DNA of 64,000 nt. Origin: Mycocentrospora acerina (Eukaryota; Ascomycota; Dothideomycetes; Pleosporales). The stretch spans positions 745,107 through 809,106 of the forward strand of contig JAKUHH010000030.1 in NCBI GenBank assembly GCA_022701365.1, written 5' to 3'. Shown here piece by piece: positions 1 to 9,324 of the stretch (positions are counted from its first letter, which is position 1; each line of letters begins with the position of its first letter). A program made the position numbers and the translations under genes. The notes under the pieces were generated by a model. That model had not been told where the DNA came from and ran no database searches. It saw only the letters and a program-made list of their open reading frames with translations.

Positions 1-622
1 GCTTAGGAATGATAGGAATGATAGATGGATTAGCAAACATGGAACCAGGAATCAATCCAATATATATTTTGCACTCATCTACAAGGCAAGACCTCATTCT
101 CTCAGGAAACTCGAAAATACCAACAGTAGAAGGAAGGTCGCTAGATGCTCAAGTGCGTGAGGCTTGCATTGGCCCAACACGCCCGTTCAACGACAGCTTA
201 TACAATACTCTCCCTTGATCAGAAGTTTATGTTTCGCTCTCCTGGCCCTAGCTGATTTCATCTACTCATCACTTCTGCGCAAATTCAAGTTATCGGCGAT
301 GCGACTAGCCTTCTCAGTTCGCCCGTACACAACACCCACATGTGGAGGTGCAGGTCAGTGTAACATTGGCGCTGGGTGACATCAGTGGTAGCGTTGGTGT
401 TATGCGGAGTCGCGGTAACTCTCAATATGTGGACTAAACGTGCTTGTGCTCGATGCTCGACGCCCAATACGTGGCTGTGAAAACGTGGGCTGGGAGTACA
501 GGTAAGAAGTGCTGACCGTTTGAACGGCAATTCCGCAGTGTATGGTCGGTCAGCGTCATGTACCGTGTTATGCGGATATCGTGTCATCGCATCATCTCGC
601 ATCATGCAACACGATGTGGCTC
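1..622. other. Left-edge intergenic stretch, no gene seen
   Basis: Only short open frames (about 60-105 codons) occur here on both strands, and none resembles a known family or has a convincing splice pattern. The stretch lies downstream of VPS25 and probably holds its 3' untranslated region. Whether the start of the window belongs to another gene cannot be told. Confidence 0.5.
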
Positions 623-1276
623 TTAGAAGAACTTGACTCCCTCACTTCCCTCACTACCAAAAACCTGCGCTTTCCCCCTCTTGACACAGATGCCTAAACT
701 CTTCATCAGCAGCGCGCCCTCCATCCCCCAAAACTCCTCCTTCATCGTCGCCTCCCCCTCAACAATCTCATAGAACGTCAACACACTGCCCTTTTGCCCA
801 GTCCGCTCCACCCACTCTTCAAGCGCACTGGCCCACTCGTCTGGCCGCCGCCAGTAGATCCAGAACTTGCCGCCTTCTTCCTCTCCACCTGCGCCCTTCT
901 TCTTGGTGCTTGTCCCCGGCGGCGCAATGTACTCGGCGCGGTTTCCGCCTTCAGATGTACCCATCCATCTTAGGATCGCGGTTGCGTCGCGAAGTGAGAG
1001 ACGGCGAGAGAGGGCAGCGTTGTGGAACAAGGGCGTGTTGAGCGCGTCGACTAGGGAGAGAGTGAATATGCGGTTATGGCGGCAGTATGATTGTATAAGC
1101 GTGGACCATGAGGCGAGTTGAGAGGAGCGCGTGCTGGCGACTGGCTGCAAAGTGAAAAAGGGTGGGAAGGAGTAATGTGGTGGGAATTGGAAGCCTGTTG
1201 GCGCGGTCGAGGGCTGCGGAATCGAGGATGAGGTATTCGGGAAGGAGCCACTCGGGAGTGACGAGGTAGTTGTCAT
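623..1276 (-). CDS. VPS25: ESCRT-II complex subunit Vps25
   Basis: An intronless 217-residue protein. Vps25 is the paired winged-helix subunit of ESCRT-II (two copies per Vps22-Vps36 core) that recruits ESCRT-III/Vps20 during sorting of ubiquitinated membrane proteins into multivesicular bodies. A low-complexity Ser/Pro/Thr N-terminus (about 1-30) precedes the conserved entry block FPPFFTLQPV. The first winged helix follows (about 45-110), then the family motif YWRRPDEWA near residue 145 and the C-terminal block FYEIVEGEATMKEEFWGM. The length is close to the usual 175-220 residues. An insertion rich in Lys/Gly/Glu (KKKGAGGEEEGG) sits in the loop between the two winged helices. It is transcribed in the same direction as the BRCT gene that starts further right, with a 399-bp gap. 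Identification is by family motifs remembered, not by a search. Confidence 0.9.
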   Translation of the reverse strand: MTTTSSLPSGSFPNTSSSIPQPSTAPTGFQFPPHYSFPPFFTLQPVASTRSSQLASWSTLIQSYCRHNRIFTLSLVDALNTPLFHNAALSRRLSLRDATAILRWMGTSEGGNRAEYIAPPGTSTKKKGAGGEEEGGKFWIYWRRPDEWASALEEWVERTGQKGSVLTFYEIVEGEATMKEEFWGMEGALLMKSLGICVKRGKAQVFGSEGSEGVKFF

Positions 1277-1675
1277 ATTGAGGAGAATTAGGGCTACAGA
1301 GAAACGATGTTGAGCCTCGAGGTGAGAAGCGTGGGGTTAAATAGGAAGCTTGGGTCGTTGGGAGATCGTGTTGCGGGGGGCTTCGGACGTCATCCCGAAC
1401 GCGTCCCCATCTTCAAGCAGCACGAAGTGCTGGAAGAAGCATGAATGCAGACGACTTTATTTTGTTTGTAGATTAAAGGTCTTACTAGTAGAACCTTTGC
1501 ATTGACGTCCCGATGATACATTCATTTTTGGAAATACATTGGTGTGGCACACCTCTAATCGTCTCTTACCTGTCGACTTGTTTAAAATACCGCCTGTACG
1601 CGGCGCGAAACTCAATACTTGTACCTGAACGCCTATTGCTGTATGCAGCACCAGCTGTACATATCCCAATACAGA
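1277..1675. other. Intergenic: VPS25 promoter and RTT107 3' end
   Basis: A 399-bp gap between two tandem minus-strand genes. Short overlapping frames of 60-70 codons are present, without family resemblance. It should contain the RTT107 terminator and the VPS25 promoter; no clear TATA element is seen. Confidence 0.5.
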
Positions 1676-4372
1676 TCATGACTTCACAGCCTTGATGGCT
1701 TCTTCGCTAAGCTCCCATTCAGGCCTACAATGTACATACTGCGCCATAGCCACGAAGAGTAACCAATCCGTCTTCACAATTCTCGGCACCATATCGTGTT
1801 TGTGCGCCAGCTCACGGAACTTAGTCCAGTTGCCAAACTCTTGTTTGTTCGGGCCTGAAATTAGAAACAATTCATCGCCCTTGTCTTCTGTTTGATTCTG
1901 GCTGACCTCCTCCTCTGCAGTAGCAATAGAGCGTTTTGATGCTGTTATATTAGTTGTGCGACCTTTCCACATCGAGCACTTGCCACCATTCGCTTCAATG
2001 ATATCTTTGTATGTGTCGAATCCACCAGGGACGTTTTCAGTGCAGAAAATGGTCCAATCTTTCAGGAGCCGGTGCTTGTTCTGCTTGGCGCGCTCGCATG
2101 CCTCTTTTAGGGCAAATCCTTGCTCCTTCTCAAAGTCTTTAGCTTCGAGTAAATGTTTCGCCGGGGGCGGAAGTTTGTTGTTTTTGAGTGCATAGTCAAG
2201 AAACGTGGTGGAGACGAGAGTAGGCGCGCAAGCTAATGCAGCAACAAACTTCTTGGTACGAACAGGTTTTGGAGCGCAGACCAAGTCGACACGCTTGAAG
2301 TCATCAGTGATGAAAAGGCCAAGCTCACGAAGGCGGGCTTTATCCTTTGAGGCTTTTTCGTCGTTGTTAGCCCAGCGTTCGTCTTTGGAGATAAGCATGC
2401 GGTATTTGATGGGTGCCAATTTCTTCGCTTTCTTCGCTTTTGCAGGTGCTTCTGGGGACCCATCTTCCATATCTTCATCCTGGTCAACTTCATCGATTGA
2501 ACGTTTACTCGAAAACGAATCTTTCTCTTTGGATTGTTTCGCATCGTCATCCACTTCATCATCCGCCTGACGCCGCCCACCGTGGACAACACCACCTTTC
2601 CGCTTCATCTCCTTTTCGAACTTTGCTATATCGCCTGCAGCATCATGCAGCTTAGACAGCGCTCGGTCCTTGGCTCCACGACTGCCAGGTGTCTGATTCT
2701 CTTTGCCGTTGTGATGGCGCGAGGGCAATGGTGTTTGTACATCGCTGGTTGTCTTTGCACGCTTGGATTTATTTGCCACAGGTGAGGTATGGGCTACCGG
2801 AATGCTGGTTGTTTTATTCAAAGATGTGTCTGGCGCTGAGGCACTGTTCACTTGAGCAGTTGGCTTGGTAGATTTCGTTGGCTTGCGAGATTCAGAGAAG
2901 AACATCTTTTTCATAGCGTCGCGATCGATCTCAATTTGACCTAGGACCTCACCCAGGTTTGTTCGAGGAGGGAAATATGTGTATCGATTGTCTGTCAGTG
3001 ACATTTGCTTGCACTTAGCGTAGCTGTCCTCCAACCACAAGTGATTCACGACGTTGACACCCCACTCTTGCGCAGCTTCGCACTTCTCACTGTTCTTATG
3101 AGCGGCAATCAGATGCGTGTTGTCTTGCTTGAACGTCTTTGTGAATTCTGCCCCAGCAGCTCGAACCAGATTCTCTAGATACACACGCGCTTCGCCTGTA
3201 TAGCTTGAGATACTGATTTTGTACTTTGCGAAACCCGGAATGCCATCCCGGGGTCGTGGGTAGTGCATCATGCGCCGCATCGGGTTTGTCCAGACGTCAT
3301 GTGTAATGAGATAGTAGAGCCAACTAAGGTTGCCCACATCTTTCTCATCTTGCGATGCTTTGGTGTAGTCAACTCCTTCGCGGTAATTGCAAACGTAAAT
3401 GTCTGCATTTTCGAGATTATCTGTAACGTCACCACCACCGTTCTTAATCATCCCTGAGATGATTCCCTGGAGCTTGCTGTTCAAGTTGAGGTCCTGACCT
3501 AGCATGACGCTCTTGCCTGCGAAGGCTTTGATCGCTCGTGGAGGTGCCGATTGTGGGGGCAATGTTGGTGGCACTGGAAGATCGCCCGCTGGATCTGGGG
3601 TAGTAGCATCGCGAATTTGCTGGCTTGTCCGTGTTGAGGGGATTGCGCCAGGTTCCGTATTGAGAATTTCAGGGTTAGGTAGGGTGTAAGGTCTTTCAGA
3701 TATTCGGTGGCCAACTTTGAGGCAGTCATCGAACCTGAACGTGTCAGCCTGTCTTGCTTCTTGTATGTGTCGCGAGGCTTACCAGTGTGGCAGCACAATG
3801 GATAGTGGTAGCTTCTTGCTGACGGCCAGTTGACACCGTTGGTCATCCAAAGTCAGAGCGATAAGGTGAGTAGTCGTTTTCGTTAGGGACGGTGTTAGTT
3901 GTCCTCCCATTGCCAGCACCCCGCCCTCAATCGCTTCTTTATCGCCGGTAGGTATGTCTCCACAACATATAATGACGTCGTTCATGAACAGTGCCGGATC
4001 CGGACTGTATGTTCGCGGATTTTTGACCTTATGAGTTTTCAGGGATGCATCTACCCATGACGGCTTTACAACATGTAGCATGAGATCCAGAGTGTGGTAG
4101 TAGTCGGGAAAATCCGACGTTTCAGAAATAATGTAGTTGATCTCTTCCAGATGGTTGATGCGCCCAACCGATGCGTCAAATGGTACTATAGTTCCATCTG
4201 CAGCAGCAATATCCTCACGTAGCTGTGTGACGCGTTAGCGACTGTTGGTCCTAGCAAAGTCGCGTCGCAGTACCTGTTGCAAACGAGCATCGGACAAGCC
4301 ATTTGGAATAATTATAAAGCTGAGCTCTGCAAAGAGACCCTGCGATCCCTCTAGCATAGTCGAATCCTCCAT
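1676..4372 (-). CDS. RTT107: BRCT-repeat DNA damage response scaffold (Rtt107/Brc1-like)
   Basis: Three exons read on the minus strand: 4372-4274, 4222-3783 and 3734-1676. They join in frame to an 865-residue protein. The introns are about 51 and 48 bp; the second splits a Trp codon and restores the BRCT signature W-F-D-D-C. Family knowledge: Rtt107/Brc1 proteins carry about six BRCT repeats, bind gamma-H2A and act as scaffolds with Slx4 and Smc5/6 at stalled forks. Visible here are N-terminal BRCT repeats (about residues 8-190, including W-V-D-A-S at an exon 2 helix), a middle pair (about 245-430), and a Lys/Ser/Glu-rich linker with basic nuclear-localisation patches (about 440-620). A C-terminal pair starts near 620 and ends with a W-L-L-F-V-A-M-A block. 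The start was chosen as the first ATG with splice-consistent continuity. An exact orthology call against other multi-BRCT proteins needs a search. Confidence 0.85.
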
Positions 4373-4971
4373 TGTGGCAAGGCCCCGGTGGGATTGGCAG
4401 GTTTTGTTGGTGGATATTTGGTAGGTCAAGTTCAGGCGGGTAAGACGCGTTCGCGCTTTCCTCAAGTCGCGTAATCATGCTAGCACGTGATCTTTTCTAC
4501 CATTAGAACACCCTCTTAACTTTTCGTGCGGTTCCAGTAAAACTAATGCTGGAGTTTAGTTTTATGTCGACATTAAACTTTGATGAGCACATTCCATTTA
4601 CAATGCCTCCACATCTTCCGTCAGATGCTCAAATCATGCCTAGCTGTGGCTGCTTTCATTTGCCAAAAGTAAAATTATGTTCTTTCTTTGGACCAACTTG
4701 GTACGATGCGCAGAGCCCTATAGAGTTAAAGTCAGGTGCCATCTTTGATGCTCTGTCACGGCAGACGAGCTCAACCCGATGGTGAACCTCGGCTGTTTGA
4801 CATTCCTTCCCCAGAAAACGGCAATTCATCACGGCGCCATCTACTTGCTCAAACACTTTCTCAACAATTCAAAGGACGATCCTCCTAAAATACCAGTCGC
4901 ATATTTAATTGACGTTTAGCCATCACGATCGAACGTTGGATCTTACTCGTCTAATCACCCCCAGACTCACC
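4373..4971. other. Divergent intergenic region, RTT107 / AKT2-like hydrolase
   Basis: About 600 bp between head-to-head genes. Small open frames (65-79 codons) overlap on both strands and are not convincing. It is taken as a shared promoter region; no strong TATA element is recognised. Confidence 0.5.
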
Positions 4972-6336
4972 ATGTCCACAGAGTTCTTTCGCATAGAAGA
5001 ACACGAGGTGGAGGCTGCGCATATTCGTGCGTATCCTAGATCAACCTCTACAAATGAAGAGGAGGTTCTTTATATGGCGGTCAAGCAATACACGCCGCTT
5101 GATAATGTCAATCCACAGCCGGGGGACATCACCATCATAGCTGCACATGCAAACTCCTTCCCCAAAGAACTTTACGAACCGTTGTGGGACGAGCTTTTGA
5201 AGAGATGCCATAATTCTGGGTTTAGTATCCGGAGTATCTGGATAGCGGATGTTGTTCACCAAGGTTACAGTGGCGTGTTGAATGAGGGTAAACTAGGGAA
5301 CGATCGTAGGTATAAGCCCATCATCCCATCAGCTACATACTCACGTACTACAGCGTCATTCACTGACCACAGCCGCGACCTTCTACATATGATCAATGTG
5401 TTCCGAAAACAGATGCCGCGACCCATTGTTGGAGTTGGTCATAGCATGGGAGGCTGCCAACTTGTCAACCTCGCATTGCTACATCCTCGTCTGTTCGAGA
5501 CTCTCGTACTTTTTGACCCCGTAATCGCTAGTAAGATTAATATTGTTGGAAACGTCGGGCCAGCTTTCGCATCTGCCAAAAGACGCGACAGATGGCCAAC
5601 ACGAGAGGAAGCTGCCAAGGCCTTCAAGAGCCGTCCATTTTACCAGACGTGGGATTCTCGCGTCCTCGACCGTTGGCTTCAGCATGGCCTGCGCGACGCG
5701 CCCACGGCCTTGTATCCAGACAATAAATCTCCCGAGGTCACATTGACAACGACTGTGCATCAAGAAGTTATGACGTTCATACGGGGTAATTTTCCAGCGC
5801 TCCCGGGTGATCAAGAGCCCTCATCTGCAGAATTTACACTTGACAACTCCAAGATCAATCGTCGAACTCATCCTGATATCACCCCCTCAGATGTTCCGCA
5901 GTCACCCTTTTACCGCGGCGAATCAATCGTTGTTTTTAGGCAGCTACCTCATGTTCGACCTTCAGTCTTTTATGTCTTTGGAGAAAAGTCCAACCTCACC
6001 GAGGACCCTGCCACTGTTGAGGAGAAACTGGCATTAACTGGTTCTGGTGTTGGTGGAAGCGGGGGCAGGGCAGAGGGTAGAGTAGACAGTATTATGTTGA
6101 AAGATACTGGCCATCTTATTCCCATGGAGAAGGTTGAAGAGAGCGCTGAGTATGCTGCGAAGTGGATTGGCAAAGAGATAGACAGATATCGTGATTGGGA
6201 GAAGAAGACTCAAGAAGAGTGGGGGAGAACAAAGGGACTTGAGAGGAGTGTCATGCCGGAAAGGTTCAAGGCGGAGTTGAACAGTTTCATGGACGAGTTT
6301 AAGAAATCACAAAAGAAGGAAGTGTCGAAGCTTTAG
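4972..6336 (+). CDS. Peroxisomal-type alpha/beta hydrolase, AKT2-like family
   Basis: A 454-residue intronless protein. The open frame extends upstream, but its first ATG in a good context (CACCATG) is at 4972, so that start is used. The alpha/beta-hydrolase fold shows the nucleophile elbow G-H-S-M-G-G with Ser158. Late in the chain comes T-G-H-L-I-P-M, whose His381 is the likely catalytic base, after a Y-V-F-G-E strand. The last three residues are S-K-L, a canonical PTS1 signal, so import into peroxisomes is predicted. Family knowledge: similar PTS1-tagged hydrolases include AKT2 of Alternaria AK-toxin clusters and yeast Lpx1-like lipases. Many Dothideomycetes carry relatives outside any toxin cluster. 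No polyketide synthase, dehydrogenase or transporter sits beside this gene, so a general peroxisomal lipid or acyl-CoA role is more likely than toxin synthesis. The substrate is unknown. Confidence 0.82.
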   Translation: MSTEFFRIEEHEVEAAHIRAYPRSTSTNEEEVLYMAVKQYTPLDNVNPQPGDITIIAAHANSFPKELYEPLWDELLKRCHNSGFSIRSIWIADVVHQGYSGVLNEGKLGNDRRYKPIIPSATYSRTTASFTDHSRDLLHMINVFRKQMPRPIVGVGHSMGGCQLVNLALLHPRLFETLVLFDPVIASKINIVGNVGPAFASAKRRDRWPTREEAAKAFKSRPFYQTWDSRVLDRWLQHGLRDAPTALYPDNKSPEVTLTTTVHQEVMTFIRGNFPALPGDQEPSSAEFTLDNSKINRRTHPDITPSDVPQSPFYRGESIVVFRQLPHVRPSVFYVFGEKSNLTEDPATVEEKLALTGSGVGGSGGRAEGRVDSIMLKDTGHLIPMEKVEESAEYAAKWIGKEIDRYRDWEKKTQEEWGRTKGLERSVMPERFKAELNSFMDEFKKSQKKEVSKL

Positions 6337-6810
6337 ATCTCTTGGAACCCCAAAGTGGGCTTTGAGGGTACATACGAGGTCTGTTGCAACGATAGCCTGG
6401 AAATTGAATGCTACTGGCAAATCTTTAGTTTGGACTCCAAGGCTGAAGTAACAAAGTTGTAGGATGCAGCCACCGTGTCTCAGCTACATGGGCTGTCCCA
6501 GTGTAAACAGAGGGTTCGATTATTGCCACAAGCCACACCACGAAGGTGCTCTTGAACTTTCACAAGATATTCAGACTTCAATTCATACCATGTCCGCAAC
6601 GGAAACAGACCAAAATGCCCCAAAATTTGGACAATGTTCACCTGCGCATCGCTCATACATCGTAGACAGAGCTGGAAGTACAAGACCTCATGGTATGAAA
6701 AGGATCCCTAGCAGAGTGCGTTAACCTCATAGCATTGCGGAGGTACCATAAAACAGCTCCTGTTCGTGCAATAATGACCATCTCGCTCAGCCACTCAATG
6801 AACATGTTGA
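6337..6810. other. Intergenic downstream of the hydrolase, no gene seen
   Basis: AT-leaning sequence with one 86-codon open frame that has no recognisable similarity. It leads into the decayed coding region that follows. Confidence 0.4.
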
Positions 6811-7695
6811 CTGCTCTCAATTAAAAGCTACGAATCGGTACATGCCTCAAAGTGTTCAGACACAGTTGGCTCCTTTTCTGCTGCCATCGCTTTACCGCAG
6901 ATTTCTCAGCACATTCTGCGCATTGAAGCCTCATTCACCAGTTCCAACGGTAGCGCGTTCTATCTTGGCTCTATCGAGAAGAAAAGATCGATCCAGAAAA
7001 TACACCAATATCTAGAATTGTTCAAAGGCAAAAGCGCCATTTTTTTTTAGAAAGCATGACGTTAAACGTTTTCACAAAAATATTCAAGAGTTTTCCAACA
7101 ACGTGAGGGGTTTACATGGTAGCGATATACTCCAGCAAGAAGCTGAGATTGTCAAGGAAGAGGCTTTCGTTCATGAAATTGATGAGCTAGGAACTTTCTA
7201 CTGCAATACCGTCTGGGAAGGTCTCCTGGTTGGGAAAGAAGACTTCGACTGGGGCATAGAAGAACATCAAAGAAGGTAATTTTTGACAAATTAGAGACTT
7301 TATTCATAGGTAACTTATATTCTGTGCACAGGATACGTTTGTACCTGCAGTGTTGTATCGTGGGATGTATCGCTAGAGATTTAGGATCACGTAAGAGGGA
7401 AGGAAAGGGCGAGGCCGAAATAGCTAATACATCCAACATCAAGGGTTCAGATACTGAGGGACCCAAACCAATTCGGATTACAAAAAATAACGCTTCGTTA
7501 GACCTACCAGATCGCACCATAGGAGTAGCACAGACGTTTCCTCTCTTGACAAAGTCTCAGGAAGAAGCCAGATATATGCCAGCATGTTACGAAGTAAACT
7601 CACGAAAAAAGAAGAATGCAGACGAGAATAGGGACCAGTCAAGAGAGAGACTATACAAAGTGATTAAGAAGTCACATAAAAAATATGATCAATAA
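6811..7695 (+). pseudogene. Decayed or frameshifted gene remnant, 5' part
   Basis: Three open blocks can be joined into one reading path of about 275 codons. Block one is open from 6811 to a TAG at 7048. It ends inside a run of nine T's, and a one-base shift there leads straight into a second open block (7049-7275) rich in Glu/Lys/His with a coding appearance. That block ends at a GTAATT donor. A 56-bp intron with acceptor CACAG (to 7331) keeps phase into a third block of about 120 codons ending in TAA at 7693-7695, with a Lys-rich tail. There is no in-frame ATG at a sensible place, and the family is not recognised. The frameshift in a homopolymer and the lack of a start argue for a pseudogene; an unusual live multi-exon gene is possible. 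Confidence 0.35.
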
Positions 7696-8009
7696 TCGAC
7701 CCTTCCATGAATCACCTATGACGTCGTTTCCAGGCTCTGGCTGTTGTCCCCATCGTCCTGAAAATCAGAACGGAGGGAGTATAGCATCTTAAACAGAACG
7801 AACCCCAATATTCTCTTAGGGGGAAATATTCAATTTGAAGAAACGACGAACGTCAATGGATTGATGACGGCGTCAGAGATATACCATGCTATCATGAGAA
7901 AGATAATATGAGCCACTTGAATGATCTTAGAGCAAAAGCATTTTTGTAAGTCTTTCGACACTTAAGTGTTATTGGCCCATAAGGTACTTAACAGAATTCT
8001 ATGATGCAG

Positions 8010-8664
8010 AACTTCGACGTTTCAGATGATGATGTGCCTAGACCAGTACAACGGGCAGTTAATATCGATTCTGCGCTTGCTCTATATCCTAGCGAAGAAG
8101 CTTCTCGGCAAGTGTCATCATCGTCAAACGCAAATCCTAATCACTCTGTCTCTTTGACAAGCATGACATACTCAATTAGAGCTTTTTCGGCTTCTCCTAG
8201 CTTTTATTAGTGGTGTTGATCAATCTCGCCTATATTCGTATGATCATACCGCTGAGAAACGGATAGAGTTGCTCATTTCCAGCTTTTGGTTTCAGGTTGC
8301 GGAATGATCACAGGATGAAGCTGGCGTTGAAAGTTTTGCACGACTCGAATCCACCTAGAAGACCTGGACGAACATGCGTGCACGTCTTTCTGGTTCCCGA
8401 ACTACCATGAGACATTATGGTCTATCTGGCGATCGATGGATCGTGCACTTGAGAGGTATTTCCGAAAAGTAGAACCATATTCAGGTTTATATCGCATTTG
8501 CGAAGTTAAAAAGGTATGCATTGCACGATGAGCCTATGACGCAGATTGATGAGACGATCTCCACCAAGGATCTGGCAGTGGTGTTTAAAATTTGACAGAT
8601 ATTCAGGATGTTGGTGAAGCAGAGGCCTTCAAATGATAGTCGGCCTTTAACAAAGCGCTCTTGA
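8010..8664 (+). pseudogene. Decayed coding remnant with five in-frame stops
   Basis: The sequence after a possible acceptor (ATGATGCAG, ending 8009) reads as an Asp/Ser-rich open segment to a TAG at 8208. From 8215 another frame runs about 150 codons with a coding appearance but is broken by TGA at 8305, TAG at 8356, TAG at 8470, TGA at 8593 and TGA at 8662. Each stop is one C-to-T change from CAG or CGA. This is the pattern left by C-to-T decay such as repeat-induced point mutation or deamination. The encoded segments contain clusters such as T-M-R-H-Y-G-L and Q-V-Y-I-A-F. I do not recognise the family. It probably belongs with the remnant at 6811-7695 as one ancient gene of 600 or more codons. 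Some stops could instead lie in introns. Confidence 0.35.
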
Positions 8665-9130
8665 GGCGGTATTTCTAGGAGGAGACTTCTTTCAAGTAGA
8701 ATTACATTTCTTCCTTCTGTTTGTATGGTCAGTATTTTCCTGTTTTCAAAATTTCATGTTTAGAGATGATGTGAACTGTGTGTTGGCGATGATGCTTGAA
8801 CTTACCCAACATCTCGCCTTCTTGTACCAAGTCACGGTAAGGATGGGTCGAAGCACGCAACAATTTTACAGCTGAAGCACAAACGCGTCTTCTCAAGGAA
8901 CTGCATTATCGATCACGCTAGTCGACTGGTCTAGTCTTAGATTCCCAATCTTTCCCCTCCCATACTTCCCGTTGTACGAGCCGGCCCACTAATCGGGTAC
9001 ACTCTACTGCAGTCGGTCAACGTTTCTTCTGTATCTTCATACCGAGCACCAGCAAAATCGGTACAGGTCCTGCCGAAATTTCAGCCTTACGTCAAAGCTT
9101 CTAGCGATATAACGAGGAGAATGAGCATGC

Positions 9131-9261
9131 CCCCACTTTCCGAAGATTCAACAATGTGTTCGGACCGAACGTGCCTACATCTCAAGTTTCCCCGTGATTT
9201 ACTTCCCCACAATAAGGATTTCCCCAGCTTTTCCCATTGATCTAGGCAATCCGTATAAAAA
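9131..9261 (+). promoter_or_regulatory. GH78 promoter: CreA-like sites and TATA box
   Basis: A TATAAAAA element at 9254-9261 lies about 64-71 bp before the ATG of the rhamnosidase-like gene. Upstream are three matches to the reverse of the carbon-repressor CreA consensus SYGGRG: CCCCAC at 9131, CCCCAC at 9205 and CCCCAG at 9222. This fits a glycoside hydrolase gene under catabolite repression. The motif is short and occurs by chance, so function is inferred only. Confidence 0.4.
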
Positions 9262-9324
9262 GATGTGATTTGTACTTTCAAAGGGGATTCAAGCTTTGTG
9301 CAAGACTTGTTCTCTAGGCTCACA

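Noticed and set aside
4909..4971. Longer N-terminus for the AKT2-like hydrolase
   Set aside because: It would start at TTG. The ATG at 4972 has a good start context.
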